A stretch of 64,000 nucleotides of DNA from Strigops habroptila (taxonomy: Eukaryota > Chordata > Aves > Psittaciformes > Psittacidae), in assembly GCF_004027225.2 (NCBI RefSeq), contig NC_044291.2, positions 10,524,707 to 10,588,706 on the forward strand, given 5' to 3'. Positions 59,511 through 64,000 of the stretch are shown here, piece by piece. The position numbers and the translations under genes were made by a program. The notes below the pieces were generated by a model. The model saw only the letters and a list, made by a program, of their open reading frames with translations, was not told where the DNA came from and did no database searches. Numbering within the stretch: position 1 is the first letter of the stretch; each line of letters starts with the position of its first letter.

Positions 59511-62500
59511 AATGACATCCATTGCAGTTGGAGTGTAATAGTTGTATAGAAAATGTGAAACATTTGCTTTCCTTCATGCATGCTCTTCCCAGAGGACAGT
59601 AGGTCTGAAGTGGCCCTGGAGGGATTCTCCGGTTCCTCCTAGAGGTATTCTGGAGCAGGTTGCAAATGGAGCAGGAGTTTCCTGACCTGCAGTGACCAGC
59701 AGGTTTGCTGCATTCCCGTACCCTGGAGTGGCCACTCACACCCTGTGCTAGCCCAGGGCTTTCAGGTGATACTGCTGGCTCAAAACCAGCACCTTGCTGT
59801 GCAGAACATCCCCTGTGCCACCCCTTCCCTGCCAGACCCCACGGGGCTGCTCTGAGGTTGCCAATCTGCACTGAAATCAGGCTGGTGTGAGGAGGTGAGA
59901 AAGTGATTCTCCAGCTGTGTGGTTTGGCTGCAAGGAAGGGAGAAGGTGTCTTCTGTGTGTGTACATAGCACAGATAGAAAGACCTGTCTTCATGCGTCGG
60001 GGGCCAATGGAGCAGTTTTAGTTGTAGGTCTCATCAGACTTTCCAGCAATGGGTAATTCTGGCTCAAAGGGGAAGCTGAGGTGCAGGGGCGCTGTGCCTA
60101 TGAGTCAGCAGTGAGCAAGGGAAGAATGGTTCCCTCCTGACTTCCCCATGGCTGCTCTTCTGGGAACAGTGACCTGCAGTGCTGGGAGCCATGTGGGGAC
60201 CAGGCTGCAAGGACAGGGCTGGTGAAGTAGGAGAGCAGAAATCTCTCACTTGTGCTGCGTAGGGGTTGTGTGCCTCAATGAAGTGTCCTCAGGCAAACAG
60301 GGACTCTAAACTGGTGGGATGCTGTTGTGGGAGCCAGCCTAGGAGCATCTGAGCATCTTTTTCCTGCAGGGAAGCTAAGAAGAGAGTCACGTTCAGGTAA
60401 TCTCTTTTCTTCTTCTCACTCACTTTTCAGGAGCAAAGGGTTGGGGTGGGGGGGATGTCACCAGGAGGTTTCAAGTCTTGGTGGCCTGTGGGAGGGAGAG
60501 GACAGTCTCCCTCAAAGGCATTCCTGCAGGCTGGCTGCACACAGTGGGATTGCAGGGGCTGGTGTGAGCATCAGTTTGTGGTGTTCAGGTTACTTTTTCA
60601 GTGGGGTGGGTTCAATCAAGGCATGGCCTGCTGTCAAATGAAAGCTGGGATTTGGGTCCAGTGAAGCACTGCTGCAGTGGCACGTGGGGGTCTCTGGGCC
60701 AGCCCAGAGTGGCTGTCCCCTTTGTCTGATGGATGTGATGTCCATGGGCTACTGTGGGACCTCCTTTTGCTGTGGTACAAGGCTCAGCCTCCTTCCCAAC
60801 TGTGGGACCGGGACAGATTCCCTCTGCAAGGATGGCTTCCCATGGAGAGGGCTGGCTCTGCTTTGGGGATGCACTCAGGCTGTCAGGGGTCATGGTGCTG
60901 GGAGAAGGCTCAGCAGGACACGCTGGCAGGGTGCTGGTGCTGGCACACTCCTGGCACCTTCGGGGTCCTGGTGATATGGTGCAGCAGTGCCCTGTGGCTG
61001 GGTGCTGCTGGCAGATGTGGCTGTCCCACTGCCACCCCTGCCACTGCTTGTGGCAGCTGGAAAGCTTTGTGTAAGAATGCAGAAGGGAAGGATGCTTGTG
61101 TGGACACAGCTTTTTTTGTCCCATGGCACCCTGAGGGTCTCTCCCCACCCTGATCTGCTCCTGTCCTGCTGTTTGCAGCCACTTCTCCATTCCTGGGCTT
61201 GCCAGCAGTGCTTCACCCTGCCAGGAACCTGTTCCTGCCTCAGCTCTGCCAGCTGGTCCTCTCCAAGGTGGATGTGATGGGTCTGGGGGGTTTGGTGCTC
61301 ATCACTACCTGAGCTCTTCTGTCACTGTGATCTGCGCAGACACATCCATTGCGCTGCTGTGACAGGGCCTGGAGGTTGCTGGACACTCTCATACTGCTGT
61401 TTGTAACCCACAAATCATCTGCAATGAGCTGTAATGTGTTTAGTGCTGCTGAGGGTTGAAAGGGAGCCCACGGGGCTGGGCTGATTTCATGTTTGCTGCA
61501 GGAATAGCTCTTTGCTGAGGCCTCGAGCTGTTTCCTCCTGCTCCTTCTCATCTGGAAGGTTTGTGGGTAATGTTCTAACCCATAAGGTTGTGTTTTTGCA
61601 TTTGGATCTGGCGTGATCCAAAAGAAAAGTATATTTCAATGTCTGTGAGATGCTTAATTGATTTTAAACAAGAAAGAGAATTCCAGCTTTGAGGGGAAAC
61701 TGGAGTGCCATAAAAAAGCCTCTGCTGCTCATCCTGCCTAATCATGTGTCAATAAATCACTCCGCAGAGCTTTGGTCCTGTGCATCCTGTTATTTACAGT
61801 GATCTTTACAGCTCGGTGCAGGTTACAGCAGAGGAGTGTTTGTTTTACGGCTCCCCAGAGTGTGAATTGCAGCGCTTGGAGGTCCTGAGTGTGGGTGGCC
61901 CCGATCCTGGTGGGACACGTGGCCTCCTGGAGGGGAAGGGCTAAATATAGGTTGGTGTTGGAAAGAATGCAGAAACAGAGGAAGGTTCTTCACAGAGCTG
62001 CCAGCTCTTGGGGCTGTTGCTCCTCGTGTGGTCATGGGGTAGCTGCAATAGTCCCAGCACATAAGCAAGCCAGGATTTGGGGAAGGAGGTGGTACCTTTT
62101 GATGTGAGGAATGCTGTGTATACCTGGAGCATGTCTAATTTTCCTACTTGCCAACTGGTATGTGAAGAAGTACTATAAGTGCATGCAAACCTGGTCCAGC
62201 ATATGTTTCATTTCAGTGTTTTAATTCCAAATGAAACAGTTTAAAGTCAGTTGAACAGATTCTGCCTCTGGAAGCTCTGGGCTGGTTCAGTGTGGACCCA
62301 TGTTTCTGCACCCTACAGAATTTGGATGTGGGAACTGGACCCCATTTCCCCCCTGCCCAGATGCTATTTCCTGCAGGACATGGACACCTCCTGTGATGAC
62401 ATGGTAAAACCTGTCAGAGAAAACATCTACTGTGGTGGGAATTAGTAGCCCCACAGTGCAGAGATGTGAATGTGATCCAGGGCTGTATTCACACCCTTCC

Positions 62501-62854
62501 CTGCTCCGGAAATATCCTACTGATAGGAAACTGCAGATCAGTGTTTTATTGCATTGTTAGAAGGTTTTGATTCAAACCCAACATATTCAGACTGAATTGA
62601 CTTAAAATCAAATAACTTGGTAAGCTTTTCATCTGAAAAGCTGTAGCAAATGGATCTTTTCCTCTGGAAGTTTTCATCTGCGGACACTGAGTTTCTCTTG
62701 GGAAGCTGCTCCCATAGCAACTTCTTGGCCTGCTATGATGAGCACACTTACATAGCTTAGTAATAGCTGTGAATCCATGGTTGATCTTGTTTTGCCTTGG
62801 AGATCACATCCTAATCCTGCATGGGAGATCCTCTAGGCAAGTGTTGGGGAAATC

Positions 62855-62965
62855 TTGGAATCACATACTTGTTTGGGTTGGAAGGAACCTTAAAGTTAAA
62901 AACTCTGGTCTGTAACCCCAACATCATGTTCCGTGAGCATTGCTCTGCCAGGGAGGGCTTGGAAG
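62855..62965 (-). mobile_element. Old CR1 fragment, minus orientation
   Basis: GGAATCACATACTTGTTTGG, then GTTGGAAGGAACCTTAAAG marks a CR1 3' end in reverse complement. The sequence beyond diverges quickly, so it is an older or different subfamily. Confidence 0.7.
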
Positions 62966-64000
62966 CCTGGCTCTTGCTTAACTGGAGGCAGTCAGCGTTG
63001 GCATGGTAGAAAACAGCAAATCATGCCTGGTAGAGTGTGCATCTGACTTGAAATTTGGGGAAGCAGGAGATGATAAGGAGAACAGTTCAGTGATAGAGCA
63101 CTAGAGGTTGGTCATTAAGGTGGATGTAAGCTGATGATGTGTTTTCATGTGATCATAGGGAGAACAGGACTGTACACACAGATCTGTGAGGGTCAGAAGG
63201 GACCGAGAAAAGCTTGTTGGGGGAAGGATGATCAGCAGCTGTGAGCTCCTGCAGCGGGAGGATGGCATCAGTAATGATAAGTTTGGGATTCAGTCAAATT
63301 TCCCATTCCTCTGTTCTCTGACCCCAAAGCGATAGCCAAAAGACCTGCATTTTGTATTGAATTTCTTTCCAACCGAAATGGGATGGTTTTGGCAAGGGCC
63401 CATAGCAAAGGAAGTTGTTCCCCTTTTCCTGTTTCCCAGCATTAAGGAGGACCTTGTGCCCTGGGTTGGGCTCTGCTGTTGTGGTTTCCACCCCATCTCA
63501 GTTAGTCAGCTTCTCAGTGGGGCTTGCGCAGCCTGCGAGGTGTCTTGCTCCCTCCTTTTCAAATGCTCCCTCTATACTTTTGTTGCTTAAATGCAAGAAA
63601 ATACTCACAAAAAGCAATGACACAAAGGTCAGGTTAGAGACATGAGCTCAGGAAACCTTGAGGCTGTGAATGAGACACAGAGCTGTGCCCAGCTCTGACC
63701 CCAAAGCAGCGCTGGCCAAAGGTGAGCCCCGACACACCTCACTGTAGGAGGGGTTTAACCATAGCCCCTTTACGAAACAGAGCAGTGATTTAGCAGTCCC
63801 TCAGCCTCATTGGAACAGAAAATCCTGAATTTGGTGCTGTGACAGTCACTCGGATGCCAGGGAAATTATAGCTGGGATTTACATTACTGATATGAGAAAA
63901 TCGAGTGTTGGCTGGCATTGGGTGCTGTATGCAGGATGCAAGAAGGTAGAAAAGATGGGTGCTTGTCTGTGGAGTGGACTATGTGCTCTGTGGGAATTGC

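Larger units (their letters stand above)
58020..64000 (+). other. RGS3 intron running off the right edge
   Basis: Nearly 6 kb without a recognisable RGS3 exon. CR1 copies at 59262 and 62855. The rest is unique-looking, with no RNA gene seen. Confidence 0.7.

Noticed and set aside
60370-60396. A 27-nt possible micro-exon with CAG acceptor and GTAATC donor
   Set aside because: In the phase left by the 57979-58019 exon it reads an immediate stop (GGA AGC TAA), and it does not match the next known RGS3 residues.

Overview
This is a vertebrate nuclear DNA window, almost certainly from a bird. It holds about 27 copies or fragments of the avian CR1 LINE (mostly the 3' end), an avian-type endogenous retrovirus (ERV), and two intron-containing genes in the order known from human 9q32. 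POLE3 lies on the minus strand and RGS3 on the plus strand. A CpG-rich promoter near position 950 probably belongs to the next minus-strand gene; by synteny this would be ALAD, but no ALAD coding exon lies in the window.

Layout. 1-620: intergenic or intronic DNA and a CR1. 770-1090: CpG-rich, probably a minus-strand promoter with a non-coding first exon. About 1100-2230: a G-rich minisatellite with higher-order structure. About 2380-3983: probable long POLE3 3'UTR. 3984-8832: the complete POLE3 coding sequence in four exons (143 aa). Its second intron carries a 2,011-bp palindromic ERV. About 8520-9060: POLE3 CpG-island promoter. 9060-14300: intergenic DNA with CR1s. 14.3 kb to the right edge: the 5' two thirds of RGS3, covering the C2 domain, PDZ domain, linker and the start of a PH-like segment. 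The catalytic RGS box must lie to the right of the window.

RGS3 shows several alternative starts that splice in phase into shared exons: a candidate TATA-driven start at 14452 leading to an exon at 18771; a CpG-island start at 20563 giving a C2+PDZ form; and a start at 34231 giving the PDZ-only form. Exon joins were derived by hand from splice sites, reading phase and similarity to remembered human RGS3 and POLE3 proteins. No search was run.

The most unusual object is the ERV at 5312-7322. Two 572-bp LTRs lie in inverted, head-to-head orientation with their U3 ends outermost. They form the outer part of 860-bp inverted arms, which I aligned by hand base by base: 5 substitutions and no gaps. 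The arms flank a 291-bp unique loop carrying a reverse transcriptase fragment, and the whole unit is bounded by a perfect 5-bp target-site duplication (CTGAT). This suggests that the palindrome formed before integration and inserted as one unit, recently. It sits in a POLE3 intron, so the pre-mRNA should contain a very long, nearly perfect hairpin.
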